From a virus: a DNA stretch of 64,000 bases. The notes beneath the pieces were generated by a model. It had not been told where the DNA came from. It saw only the letters and a list, made by a program, of their open reading frames with translations, and did not search any database. Shown here piece after piece: positions 8,601 through 18,371 of the stretch (positions are counted from its first letter, which is position 1; each line of letters starts with the position of its first letter). The stretch lies in IMG/VR virus record IMGVR_UViG_3300027759_000046, positions 1 through 64,000 of that record. One strand, given 5' to 3'. The translations under genes and the position numbers were made by a program.

Positions 8601-11600
8601 TAAATGTATTTAATTTTTAATTTTGGAACCAAGCTTACTCCTGTACTTGACTTTTTGTAAATAGATCCGGACAAGATGGCTGATTTAGGGTTATTTATTT
8701 TAACCTCCTTTATTAACGAGTAATCTAGGTCATCCAGTTGCGAATATGGAACTTGCGCAATACTTAGTGAGTTATCGACAAGTGTATGGTCAGGTTTTTC
8801 ATAGAAGTCAATGACCTCTAATTCATAGAGTTTTACTAGGTTTGCTTTACAGTAAGCCGTTAAGTATTGATCAAGAGTTAATTCGCCAATTAGGGCAAGG
8901 TCGGTCACTAGCGGATTGCCAAGACCGTCAACAAAGAACTTTTCAAATTCAGCACGAAGGCCTGCTTCAATTAAGGTCTTTGCAATAATATTTGCTAAGT
9001 TTATTTTTAACTTAATCTCAGTCTTATACACAGAATACGCAATGTCAATGATTGATCCGTTTGCTTCGAGTTTTGCAAAGGCTGAATCAGTTATCTCAAA
9101 TTGAGAGTTTGTTAGCTGCTGAGTGTTAAATGACTCTGCTGTAAATTCAGTCGGTACATTTAGTAATTTTGAAGCAAATGAATAATCCTCGGTTACTCTA
9201 TTTGTACCAGCTATTTTAACCCGTTGAGATTTAGTTAAGTACTTATAATGATAGCCGAAATCCCAACTACTTGATAAACAATTATATGGCGCTGTGTCAA
9301 CTGGCGATTCGCCAATTAATGGATATTCTGCCTTGTATTTAGTCGATGATTCTAGGTCTAGAATTTGAGTGTCAGAGTATTTAACAAATGAAAACTCTGG
9401 CATAATAAAGAAGTCCTTAATGCTTGGATTTAGCAAGCAATTTGAACCAGTTAGATCAAAATTTCCTAACTGAGAAGTGTACTTGAATCCAGCAATTGGT
9501 CGATATAACACATCATACTCTCCAGAATATCTAAATACTTCGTATTTTTGACTTTTTGATTCAATATGAGTAAATCCGCCAACTACTGCGGTTGAAGCAG
9601 TTTCAATTTGTTCAGGGACCGCTGTAACAATGGTACTCTTCTCAATACGATCAGCCGTTTCAACGGAAAGTTTAATTTTTTGACCTGGAATAAGAGCTCC
9701 ATTTTGATAGGTTTCAAACTTAACTAGCGATGAATTGTTATCTAATAACGATATGAAATTTGCAAAAGAAATATTTTCAAATAGGTTTGTAAAATAGCTC
9801 TTTCCGCCAAACAATTGGAATTGTTGGCTTAAATTTAACCAATCGCTAGTTGATCCGCCTGGAAAAGCAGAGGCAGAGAGGCTAAGGGTTGGACCGGCAG
9901 CCGATGCTTCTAATTTAGGTCTTAGGATAAGAGTATCACGCTTACAGCTAATTAGCCAATCATTTGAATTGGATCCTGCACCGGTTTGATATCTAACTAA
10001 GAATGTTATTAGTAAGTTAGAGCCGGTTGCTGACAACTGAATTGCAGTTATTTGCGCTCTTAGGTATTGAGCTGAATTTGCGCTATCTTCAATTTTTACA
10101 ACGTCTCCAACTTTTAATTTAGTAGAGTCTATGCCAACTAGGGTTGCTGTGATATATTGACCAACGTAATTCGTTGATAAATTTATTCCTGGGAAGGCTG
10201 TTGTTGTAGTGGTAGTTGTACCGGAACTCGTTGTTGTAGTAGTTGTTCCTGAAATAGTTGTAGTAGTCGTTGTCGGTAAATACGCTGGATCAAGGATTAT
10301 GAAATCTGAGAATTCATAAATAATTTCTGGCGTTTCAAATATTAATAAATTCTCCTGTACCGATTTTAATAAATGAGTCGTTACCGTTGGATTAGATAAA
10401 TCATGTCTTAGCGTAGCAAGCGACGTATTTCCAGAAAAGTCAGCACTAGTTTTTAGTGGGATTGAGGCAATTCCGGTTTGGTTAATGAATAGTAATGGCG
10501 AAAATGCAGGCAATGGGCTTTCTGCGCCAATGCTAGGATTTATCAAAGTATCAAATGATGCACTAATTGGATTAATAAAATCTTCTAGTACAAATGCGTT
10601 AGTTGGAATTTGTGAAAGATTTTGAGAAACAGTTGACACCTGTTCAGGAGTTACGTATACTGAGCTTCCGCTAATATCAACACCAGCCGCAAGTTTTACA
10701 GTTGAAAATGCAGATTTGGTTGAATTATATTTTTTATCTTTGACTGAGTATATGAAATTATAGGTTAGATTACTTACGCCTGCTGGATTAAATGATATTC
10801 TATAATCTCCAAACGCTCCAAGGAAACTTGGCTTTGCTCCAACCACGCTAAATTTACTTAACGTTGTTAATGGGATTGGCGTTAATTGGGATGGATCGGT
10901 GCTATTATCAAATATTCTAATTAGGTCTGAGCCAGTTGATCCTAGTATAACGTGAACTGGGTTTGAGAATGTTAAATATTGGGATGGGTTCTCACTGTTA
11001 TATGAGCCGCTTAATAATTCTTGGTTTGTTGCGTTTACAAATAATTCGCTATTACTAAATGCTAAAATAAATTCTTCGCCGCTAGTCGGTTCAATAACTA
11101 ATATTACTGGATAATTATCAGCATCGTATTCGGTGCCGCCAATTAGCAAATTGACTGGTTGTGTTGACACTGGGTCAATTGCGGTTCCAGGTGTTGAACT
11201 GCCAATTGCTATTCCAGCTAAGCCTGAAACATTTGGGTATATTCCGTTCTTTAGCGAATTAAATTCGGTGCTTGAAGCTGCTGTGTAAATTGCAGATACA
11301 GTAAATTCGGTTGGCGCTAGATTATAAATTATCTTTGAGTTTAAAAATAATTTAGTTTGATCAAGCCTAAGGTCTTCAAATTCTTGACCTGCACTAATCA
11401 TCTCTGGAGAAGACTCGGCTAATAGCGCTGGATTTATTCTGGAAATATCACTAAGAGCTATCTCAATTAAAATTAGAATTGACTTTGCATCCATGTTTTC
11501 AATTACTCTAAATAAAACAGGGGATTGGGGTTTTTCTAGATCTTCTTTTACTGGTTTTAATAGAATACTGAAATTATAGTCTTCAAATCTATTCGTAACT

Positions 11601-14600
11601 GGTAAAATATCGCCATTGTCTTTTAATTCTGAAAATATGAATTTTGCACCGTTAAAAACAGTGTTATATTGATTTGTAAATTCGTCTTTAACGGTTTTAG
11701 AATATCTAAATTGAGGATGATCTAGCTCTACTCCGTTTATTGTTGGAATGTACGTAAAATACTTTTCAAAATAATCTGCCTCAGTAATTAACAAGTCAAC
11801 ATTGATTGGTGAATTGAAATAGTAGTAATTTTTTCTCAATAAAGTTTCATCTAACGAATAGTTAAAATCGGATTCAATATAGAACCATTCGTGTGTTAGT
11901 TTCTCAGCAGTTGGAGTATTTTCCCTATGCGATGGTCCAAAATTATCTTTACCGAATGCAATATCTGAATTTAATCGATATACATTACCCCTAGCGTCAG
12001 TTGAGTTAACAATTCCCCATTTTGAGATGTATGGAATAACTCTACCATCTATTGCAAAGGTCTTTGAAAAATTTTCCAAGTATATGTTATATTCACTTGC
12101 TAAATTATTGGTTTTAAATTTATCTCTATACTGGTAAGTAGGCAGAGCTGGATCAGGTGCACTATGGTCTGCTCCTAATGAAAAGAATCCTGTAAAGTTT
12201 TGAAGATTTTCATCCTCGTCGTATATTCCAATATCGGTTCGAATCGTACTTGCTGAATACGGTTTAATATTGGATTGAACTAGGGTAACATCTCCAGATA
12301 ATACTGAGTATGAGTGTAAACCTTCTCGGTCTTGCCAAACAGTATCGATTGATTCGCTATCATAAACAATTTCGTTAACTTGAATACTACCGATTCCAAT
12401 TAATGAATATTTGTATTTAGTAAAGTCTAGAATTTTAACATTTGCTGGCACCCAATAGTATTGGTATAGATCTACTTCTGGTATTTTTGAATATTCTGAG
12501 CTAAATACATTGAAATCGATGTCCCGGATTTCAAACAAAGACAGAACTCCAATTTTTGGTTTAAATAGTTTTCGAATTTCAATTTTATCGTATTGAACGA
12601 TTATTGGCTCGTCATCTTCTAGCATTAGGGTTGCATTTGAATTAAATGCTGAAATTGAGGCTTGCGATAATTCGCTGGTTTCGTTATTTAAACCTGCAGT
12701 TGATCTACATACTCTAAGAATTTTAGACCAATCTTTTTGAGTTTTTACAACAAGATCATCTAATAATGGAGTAAGTCTTTCAATGTTACCAATTGGTATG
12801 ATTGCTTGTTGCGATTCTAAAAATCCGCCGTCCGCATAAACAACTAAATTGGTTACACTCGCGTTTAATTTAATAGCTGAACTGCTTTGCAAGGTCTTAG
12901 CTGCAAGCATTCCATACTTATTTCCGTATGCTCGAGTTTGAATAATTGCGGTGTTTTTAAAAGAAGCACCTATCAAAAAACTATCAACGAGTTTTTCAAT
13001 TATTTTAACTACTGTTTGGGCTAATTTCGTAGTATCGGTACTTGCAACTGCATTAATTGTTGCATTCTCAATATTCACGTAAATTCTAGAACCTATTGTC
13101 TTAACCACATACTGTGAACCGTTCCAAATCCAGTTTATACCAGTTTGTGAAGATGTGTATTGTGTGCCAATAACTCCAGGTAGATTAGGAGTAAATATTG
13201 CAGCTGGGTCGTTTGGATCAGCTGTATCAAAATTTACAACTGAGAAAGTTGGGTAATTCAGAGAATATTCTTCTCCAGTTAAAAAGTATCCACTAACGAA
13301 TACAATATCATCGTATCTTCCGTTACTATCGGTTTTGTCAAAGGTTGAGCCGTTTTGATGATATACTCGCAGCGTATCTAAATTAGATGGAGCGGACTCA
13401 ATTGTAACTGATAATGAAGTTCGAGTATTTGCAGAGTATGCCTTTGCTCTTTCTTGTGAAAATAATTCGTCTGGTCCAAAGGTTAGGCCTAGATCGAACT
13501 CTGAATCGTCAATCGCAAAGGTTGCATTAGATCCAATTTGAGAAAATGTGGTTGCATTTGTGCTGTACTCGGTTTTTAGAAAGTGTAGATCATTGTTCTT
13601 TGTTTTTAAATATGGAAAGAATAATGACTCCTCAGTATCTAGCGCTGAATTAATAAAAGATAAGTCTTCTGTTAAATTTTCAGCACGTAAAACTACGCCG
13701 TTTGGATTTGAAATAGTTAAATTAATTTCGTCTGATGCCTTAAATTTATTCGGTAATGGATTATCATTATCCTCGTTTTCGTACATTTGATTTAGGTCAA
13801 TATCAAATGATGCAAGGTCTATTGAGTTACAGTAGAAACCAAAATATCGATTAAATTCGTATGGGTTTGAAGTATCATCATTGAATAAAAATTCCAGATT
13901 TAAAATCTTTGGATAGATTACATTATTTCTCTCAAATCCGCCGGTAATATATTTCTCAAGAGTTAGTTGAGGAACTGATTTAGTTAGAGTCGATGAAATT
14001 ATTTCTGGAATTTCAACGTATGTGCCTGAATTAATTGAAGCACCACGGTATAGAGAATATTTGTCTTTCTTAACATTAACGTACAACGGATTCTCCGGAT
14101 ACATTGGATTTGCAAAAATACGACGAACGTAGGTTCCAATATTAGAAGATTCGGTTAATGGGATTGCCTTTACTATTGTTGAATTTCTAAATAGATCTCT
14201 AGCAAAAGTTTTTTGGTCAACTGAGCCGTTGTGCTGATACCAGTCGGCTGCTGTATAGTTAGATGCCCCAGCTGCTTTAAAAATAACAAAATACTCCGGT
14301 AAAACTTTGTCTAGATATAACGGTGCAAGGTAACTAAATTTTTCAGAATAATTCTTGGAAGTTAGGTATTTTGCGCCGCTTGTGTATAGGTCAAAGTCGT
14401 ATTGATCCTTAAGATCTTTTGCAATAACATCAGTTCGAATAGATGAGCCTACTGCATAAGATATTTTGCTAGGAGTTGCCCCCATATCATAGAACCTAAA
14501 AATATTAACCTCATGATTTGATTCTGGATTAACTGCAAATTTTTTGTATTTCTGTTGAGCAAGTTGCTCGTTTGCATTAATTGAATTAAACCACAGATCT

Positions 14601-14716
14601 CCACTTGAGTCAACTGTCAATTTAAGATTTGAAGTTAACTTAGGATTTGTTCTAAGCAGCCCGAAACTTACATTCCTATCGGCTAATTTAGTATATGTTA
14701 GATTTTGACTAGGCAA
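8600..14716 (-). CDS. Giant (2,038-aa) virion protein with Thr-rich linker
   Basis: The longest gene in the window. The start is a TTG (caa on the plus strand at 14714-14716). An in-frame stop lies two codons upstream and no ATG is near, so TTG is the best start. The protein is almost wholly beta-rich with many Asn, Ser, Thr and Tyr, and no enzymatic motif is recognised. Around residues 1482-1512 three runs of five to seven threonines are separated by ISG and SSG, echoing the Thr linkers of the gene at the left edge. The stop overlaps the ATG of the downstream fibre gene. It is probably a baseplate or long-fibre component; no T4 equivalent of this size is recognised. Confidence 0.7.
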   Translation of the reverse strand: MPSQNLTYTKLADRNVSFGLLRTNPKLTSNLKLTVDSSGDLWFNSINANEQLAQQKYKKFAVNPESNHEVNIFRFYDMGATPSKISYAVGSSIRTDVIAKDLKDQYDFDLYTSGAKYLTSKNYSEKFSYLAPLYLDKVLPEYFVIFKAAGASNYTAADWYQHNGSVDQKTFARDLFRNSTIVKAIPLTESSNIGTYVRRIFANPMYPENPLYVNVKKDKYSLYRGASINSGTYVEIPEIISSTLTKSVPQLTLEKYITGGFERNNVIYPKILNLEFLFNDDTSNPYEFNRYFGFYCNSIDLASFDIDLNQMYENEDNDNPLPNKFKASDEINLTISNPNGVVLRAENLTEDLSFINSALDTEESLFFPYLKTKNNDLHFLKTEYSTNATTFSQIGSNATFAIDDSEFDLGLTFGPDELFSQERAKAYSANTRTSLSVTIESAPSNLDTLRVYHQNGSTFDKTDSNGRYDDIVFVSGYFLTGEEYSLNYPTFSVVNFDTADPNDPAAIFTPNLPGVIGTQYTSSQTGINWIWNGSQYVVKTIGSRIYVNIENATINAVASTDTTKLAQTVVKIIEKLVDSFLIGASFKNTAIIQTRAYGNKYGMLAAKTLQSSSAIKLNASVTNLVVYADGGFLESQQAIIPIGNIERLTPLLDDLVVKTQKDWSKILRVCRSTAGLNNETSELSQASISAFNSNATLMLEDDEPIIVQYDKIEIRKLFKPKIGVLSLFEIRDIDFNVFSSEYSKIPEVDLYQYYWVPANVKILDFTKYKYSLIGIGSIQVNEIVYDSESIDTVWQDREGLHSYSVLSGDVTLVQSNIKPYSASTIRTDIGIYDEDENLQNFTGFFSLGADHSAPDPALPTYQYRDKFKTNNLASEYNIYLENFSKTFAIDGRVIPYISKWGIVNSTDARGNVYRLNSDIAFGKDNFGPSHRENTPTAEKLTHEWFYIESDFNYSLDETLLRKNYYYFNSPINVDLLITEADYFEKYFTYIPTINGVELDHPQFRYSKTVKDEFTNQYNTVFNGAKFIFSELKDNGDILPVTNRFEDYNFSILLKPVKEDLEKPQSPVLFRVIENMDAKSILILIEIALSDISRINPALLAESSPEMISAGQEFEDLRLDQTKLFLNSKIIYNLAPTEFTVSAIYTAASSTEFNSLKNGIYPNVSGLAGIAIGSSTPGTAIDPVSTQPVNLLIGGTEYDADNYPVILVIEPTSGEEFILAFSNSELFVNATNQELLSGSYNSENPSQYLTFSNPVHVILGSTGSDLIRIFDNSTDPSQLTPIPLTTLSKFSVVGAKPSFLGAFGDYRISFNPAGVSNLTYNFIYSVKDKKYNSTKSAFSTVKLAAGVDISGSSVYVTPEQVSTVSQNLSQIPTNAFVLEDFINPISASFDTLINPSIGAESPLPAFSPLLFINQTGIASIPLKTSADFSGNTSLATLRHDLSNPTVTTHLLKSVQENLLIFETPEIIYEFSDFIILDPAYLPTTTTTTISGTTTTTTSSGTTTTTTTAFPGINLSTNYVGQYITATLVGIDSTKLKVGDVVKIEDSANSAQYLRAQITAIQLSATGSNLLITFLVRYQTGAGSNSNDWLISCKRDTLILRPKLEASAAGPTLSLSASAFPGGSTSDWLNLSQQFQLFGGKSYFTNLFENISFANFISLLDNNSSLVKFETYQNGALIPGQKIKLSVETADRIEKSTIVTAVPEQIETASTAVVGGFTHIESKSQKYEVFRYSGEYDVLYRPIAGFKYTSQLGNFDLTGSNCLLNPSIKDFFIMPEFSFVKYSDTQILDLESSTKYKAEYPLIGESPVDTAPYNCLSSSWDFGYHYKYLTKSQRVKIAGTNRVTEDYSFASKLLNVPTEFTAESFNTQQLTNSQFEITDSAFAKLEANGSIIDIAYSVYKTEIKLKINLANIIAKTLIEAGLRAEFEKFFVDGLGNPLVTDLALIGELTLDQYLTAYCKANLVKLYELEVIDFYEKPDHTLVDNSLSIAQVPYSQLDDLDYSLIKEVKINNPKSAILSGSIYKKSSTGVSLVPKLKIKYI
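10195..10275. repeat. Thr-codon repeat inside the giant virion gene
   Basis: On the minus strand, runs of ACN codons encode three threonine blocks separated by Ile-Ser-Gly and Ser-Ser-Gly. This is the same kind of flexible linker as in the left-edge gene, but with different spacers. Confidence 0.7.
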
Positions 14717-14731
14717 ATCTTATTTGTTATT

Positions 14732-17700
14732 TTATGCGTTTAGAGCAGCAGATGAAACTGTTGCGGTCTGCGCAATTGCAGTTGCTGGTGTAATTACAGC
14801 TGTTTCTTTTTCAAATTGTGCACTAACTAGGACGTCAAACGAGAACACTTCAGTTGATAAGTTAATATCAAATCCTATTTTCTTTGAGTATTTTACATTT
14901 CGTAAACCGGTTGTAGCATTTCCTCGATATCCTCCAACGTATTTTAAATAGTCGGCGCAGCGATATTGGAAAGTTAAAGGTATTTTAATTGAAGATTCAG
15001 TTCCGTAATTAACTGCACGTTTAGCAGCCGTTGGACTAAATGAAGTTGATCCAATACTATCGTATGAAGCTGGTGCAATGTATAAGTAGGCGCCGCACGT
15101 ATATTTTCCAATTAAGTACTTATCATTTTCGGAGAAGCCTAATTTAATTGGATAATTTTGCTCTCGCATGGCTGATGATGTTGTAACTAGAGCGCTTGGC
15201 GAAGTTGGTGTATTGTATGCAGCTTGTTGTGTATACTTTGCACCAAATGGGTTAGTTGCCTCAGCTGCAGAGATTTCGCAGTGGATTGCTTGACTAAACG
15301 GTAGGGTTATTTGCTTGGTCGCGCCAGTTGTATAAACTGGACGGTATACGCTTCCCCATGCTGCATTATATTTACCACCAGCTTTAATGTCTGGATGATC
15401 AATTGATATACAGAATTCAGATAGAAGACCATTACCTTTAGGAGCAGAGTTTGCGTCAATTTGACCGTTCCATACTGTTGCATTTGGAGAGAAAGAGATA
15501 GACACTCCGTTAATTAATATACTTAAACCGCCGACTGTTGGATTATATGGAACATAATGACCAGCTACATACGGCATGGTTGTGTTGCCAATTACAGCTC
15601 CTTGATAATTGTAGTTTCCGCTGCTTAGAGTTAAATCGTATGAAATATTTTCCGGATCAAGGCCGGTGATTTGTCTACGATCACCTTCTACTAGTTTCTC
15701 AGCTAAATTTACTGATTTAGTTCTGCGATATACGATTTGGCCCTGTACTTGAGATGATTGGTAACCGTCAGTTTGTCTAACGTCACCAATTAAACCAGCG
15801 CTAACGTCGGCTATTCCAATTGGAGCAGCATCGTAGCGTAAACTTGTGTGATACACCTCAGTTGGAGAAACTGCCGGGTTTGAAACTGGCGCTTTTTGGC
15901 CAAGACCACCAGTTAAGGCAGAGATGATTTGTAAAGGAGTTTGTGAAGTGTTTTCAACTTGAATGTAGTATTGATTTGTAATTACTTTACCCCAATCGTA
16001 TGAAACACTTGATCCAGAACTATTTTTAATTTGATCTTTATAATAACCTGCAAAGATTTGTACAGTTTGACCGTTTGAGACAGACACTTGATTACCGGTT
16101 TGATCAATGATACTAACTTTTAATTGGCCAGTACCGCTGGCTATTGAAGTTTGAACCGCGGTTAGTGAATCTGAGATTGTTTTAAGCTTTGTGAATAGGT
16201 CTACAATACTGCCGTCTGATGAAAAGAAGCCACTAGCCACATCTTCTGCTCTATGGGCAAAGTACTTATCACGGCTGGTGAATGATGTGCCTAGGTGAAT
16301 ATCTAACCCCTTAGAGTTAAGTTCATCTTGGAAATTTATCTTTGCTTCTTCAGCAAAGGCTTGTTGAGAAACAACTGAAATATCTTCAATTGTTTGAATA
16401 TTTGCTGGAAATTCAATTAAGATTAGGTTAGACCAGTCAGATTCAGCTGGCGTATCAGGCCAACCTGCTTCAGATAAACTCTTTACTCTGATCTCGAGAA
16501 CTTCACCTTTATTAATAGGTAGTTCAAGTTGATTTGAGTTAACTTCGTTTGGATCTGCGATCTTCTCCTCCTGCCATTCGTAAAAACCGGTAAGAGCATT
16601 GTACTTCTTAACTCTAGGTTTTGTGATAATTTCTTTCCATGGAGAGAATGACCCGGTTATCTTATTTCCTTTGGCATCAGTGAATGTGATTTGCTCAGCA
16701 GGCTCGCTTGTTCCAGTTTTACTTAGAACACGATATGCAATTTTAAATTGAACAACTTCTTGTAAACCATGAGCAGCTTCCTTTGGTTCAGGAACTGCCC
16801 AGAAACCTTTAACTTTGTAAGTTGGGACTTTAATTAATTGAGGCGTTGCTTTAACGGCAGTTGTCACTGAGCTAATTTTACTCGCATGTTGGCTACTTAA
16901 TGTTTTACGGTCATCTGCTAATCCGGATAAATCCTTAGTTAATCTTAGCGCTTGAGCTTCGCTTAGAGCGGAGTTTGTATTTAACTCTGCACGCTTTTCG
17001 CTAATTTGCTTGTCAACTTCTCGTATTTGAGACTTTACTGCTTCAATTGAAGAAATATTTTGCTTAATCTCTTTAATGTCATTGTCTGCTTGAATATGTA
17101 GGTCAGTTTGAACAACTTTAAAGTTTGCAGTATCTAGAGAAACTGCATTTGGAGTTTCACCAAGAGAAGAAGGTAATTTCTTTTCTTTTGCGTAATTTAA
17201 AAATAATAAGCCAAAATCAGATACAAACTTTTTATAGAAATTTGCAAGCGTCATTGATGTACCATTGTTCATGGTAATCGTTAATTCATTAGAGAATATG
17301 CCAATTCCTTGAGAGTACTTATCCGTTGTTACTTTTAATCTAGTGCTTGAAGGTTTAAGGAATAATACTTGGCGTTCGTTGTAGCCTAAATTAATTGGAA
17401 GGCTAGTAGATGGAGTGAGTTCTGGTTTTACTCTTAGAATATTTGCACCTTTCTTAAGTTCACCAATTCCGAATGTTCTAGTTACAGTAATGCTGCGTTG
17501 ATTTACGTCGATGTTTGTTACTTGATATTCAGAGTTATCAGAAGTTAACAAATAATCTCCAGCTTTTAGAGTTTTTTGAACTACGCCGTTTGGCGAAGCT
17601 GAAGATTTTTCAGTATACAATACTGAACTAAGAATGTATTTTGTAACATTAGTTACAACGGCAACTCCTGCAACAACCTTTGATTCAGAGTCACTTAATA

Positions 17701-18367
17701 TGTTAGTAATATCAAATGAACCGTATTTTGTGTTTTGCGCTGGCGGTAATGATACTTCATTTGTATCTTCAAAATAAGAAATGTCACGGGTTCCTAAATC
17801 TTTGATTAGATCTGCATATACGATTGCATTTTTACCTTTATAAGTTGAATCAAAATATGTTATGTCTGCTGCAACTTGTGAGGTCATGATTACTCGTAAA
17901 ACCTCAAATTTATCAATATCTGAAGTTACGATTGAATCGACTGGCAATTCAATATAGATTAGCGGATTTAAGAATGATTCAAAAAACCAGTTTGTCTTGT
18001 AATTAAAAGCAACTGGAGATTCAATTGTTTTTGAAGCAACTGCATCTAGGTCTGAAATTACTGCAGATAAATCCTGTAACTCAAATGTTTTAAGCTGACC
18101 GGCTGCGTCTTTTACACCGATTCTATTTTCATTACCTGAAAGTAATGAGTTAAATTTTGTATCTAACGCGTTTACTTTATTGCTTAAATACGCAAATGAT
18201 GGAACATTAAAAGTCTTAGAAGTTCCATCTTGTAAAGTTTGGTTAATAGCGACTGTGTCCGAATTTGTGGTTAACATTTGCGAGAGCTTATTTAAAAACT
18301 CTTGCATATTATTTACGTCAACACCAAGTTCGGCTAGGTAATCGGCTAATGTAGTTTTGTCGGCCAT
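14732..18367 (-). CDS. Large baseplate/tail-type virion protein with coiled coil
   Basis: The 1,211-aa protein starts at an ATG (MADKTTLADYLAEL). Its first ~100 residues are helical and contain an amphipathic segment. A clear heptad-like, charged coiled coil lies near residues 420-490 (IKEIKQNISSIEAVKSQIRE and following). A fibronectin-type or Ig-like region with Trp-Pro signatures follows (~residues 520-640). The rest is beta-rich, typical of a multi-domain tail protein. It lies 15 bases from the giant gene and 4 bases from the upstream gene on the same strand, so the three form one operon. No T4 homologue is recognised. The tail/baseplate role is inferred from context and architecture. Confidence 0.7.
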   Translation of the reverse strand: MADKTTLADYLAELGVDVNNMQEFLNKLSQMLTTNSDTVAINQTLQDGTSKTFNVPSFAYLSNKVNALDTKFNSLLSGNENRIGVKDAAGQLKTFELQDLSAVISDLDAVASKTIESPVAFNYKTNWFFESFLNPLIYIELPVDSIVTSDIDKFEVLRVIMTSQVAADITYFDSTYKGKNAIVYADLIKDLGTRDISYFEDTNEVSLPPAQNTKYGSFDITNILSDSESKVVAGVAVVTNVTKYILSSVLYTEKSSASPNGVVQKTLKAGDYLLTSDNSEYQVTNIDVNQRSITVTRTFGIGELKKGANILRVKPELTPSTSLPINLGYNERQVLFLKPSSTRLKVTTDKYSQGIGIFSNELTITMNNGTSMTLANFYKKFVSDFGLLFLNYAKEKKLPSSLGETPNAVSLDTANFKVVQTDLHIQADNDIKEIKQNISSIEAVKSQIREVDKQISEKRAELNTNSALSEAQALRLTKDLSGLADDRKTLSSQHASKISSVTTAVKATPQLIKVPTYKVKGFWAVPEPKEAAHGLQEVVQFKIAYRVLSKTGTSEPAEQITFTDAKGNKITGSFSPWKEIITKPRVKKYNALTGFYEWQEEKIADPNEVNSNQLELPINKGEVLEIRVKSLSEAGWPDTPAESDWSNLILIEFPANIQTIEDISVVSQQAFAEEAKINFQDELNSKGLDIHLGTSFTSRDKYFAHRAEDVASGFFSSDGSIVDLFTKLKTISDSLTAVQTSIASGTGQLKVSIIDQTGNQVSVSNGQTVQIFAGYYKDQIKNSSGSSVSYDWGKVITNQYYIQVENTSQTPLQIISALTGGLGQKAPVSNPAVSPTEVYHTSLRYDAAPIGIADVSAGLIGDVRQTDGYQSSQVQGQIVYRRTKSVNLAEKLVEGDRRQITGLDPENISYDLTLSSGNYNYQGAVIGNTTMPYVAGHYVPYNPTVGGLSILINGVSISFSPNATVWNGQIDANSAPKGNGLLSEFCISIDHPDIKAGGKYNAAWGSVYRPVYTTGATKQITLPFSQAIHCEISAAEATNPFGAKYTQQAAYNTPTSPSALVTTSSAMREQNYPIKLGFSENDKYLIGKYTCGAYLYIAPASYDSIGSTSFSPTAAKRAVNYGTESSIKIPLTFQYRCADYLKYVGGYRGNATTGLRNVKYSKKIGFDINLSTEVFSFDVLVSAQFEKETAVITPATAIAQTATVSSAALNA

Positions 18368-18371
18368 TTAG

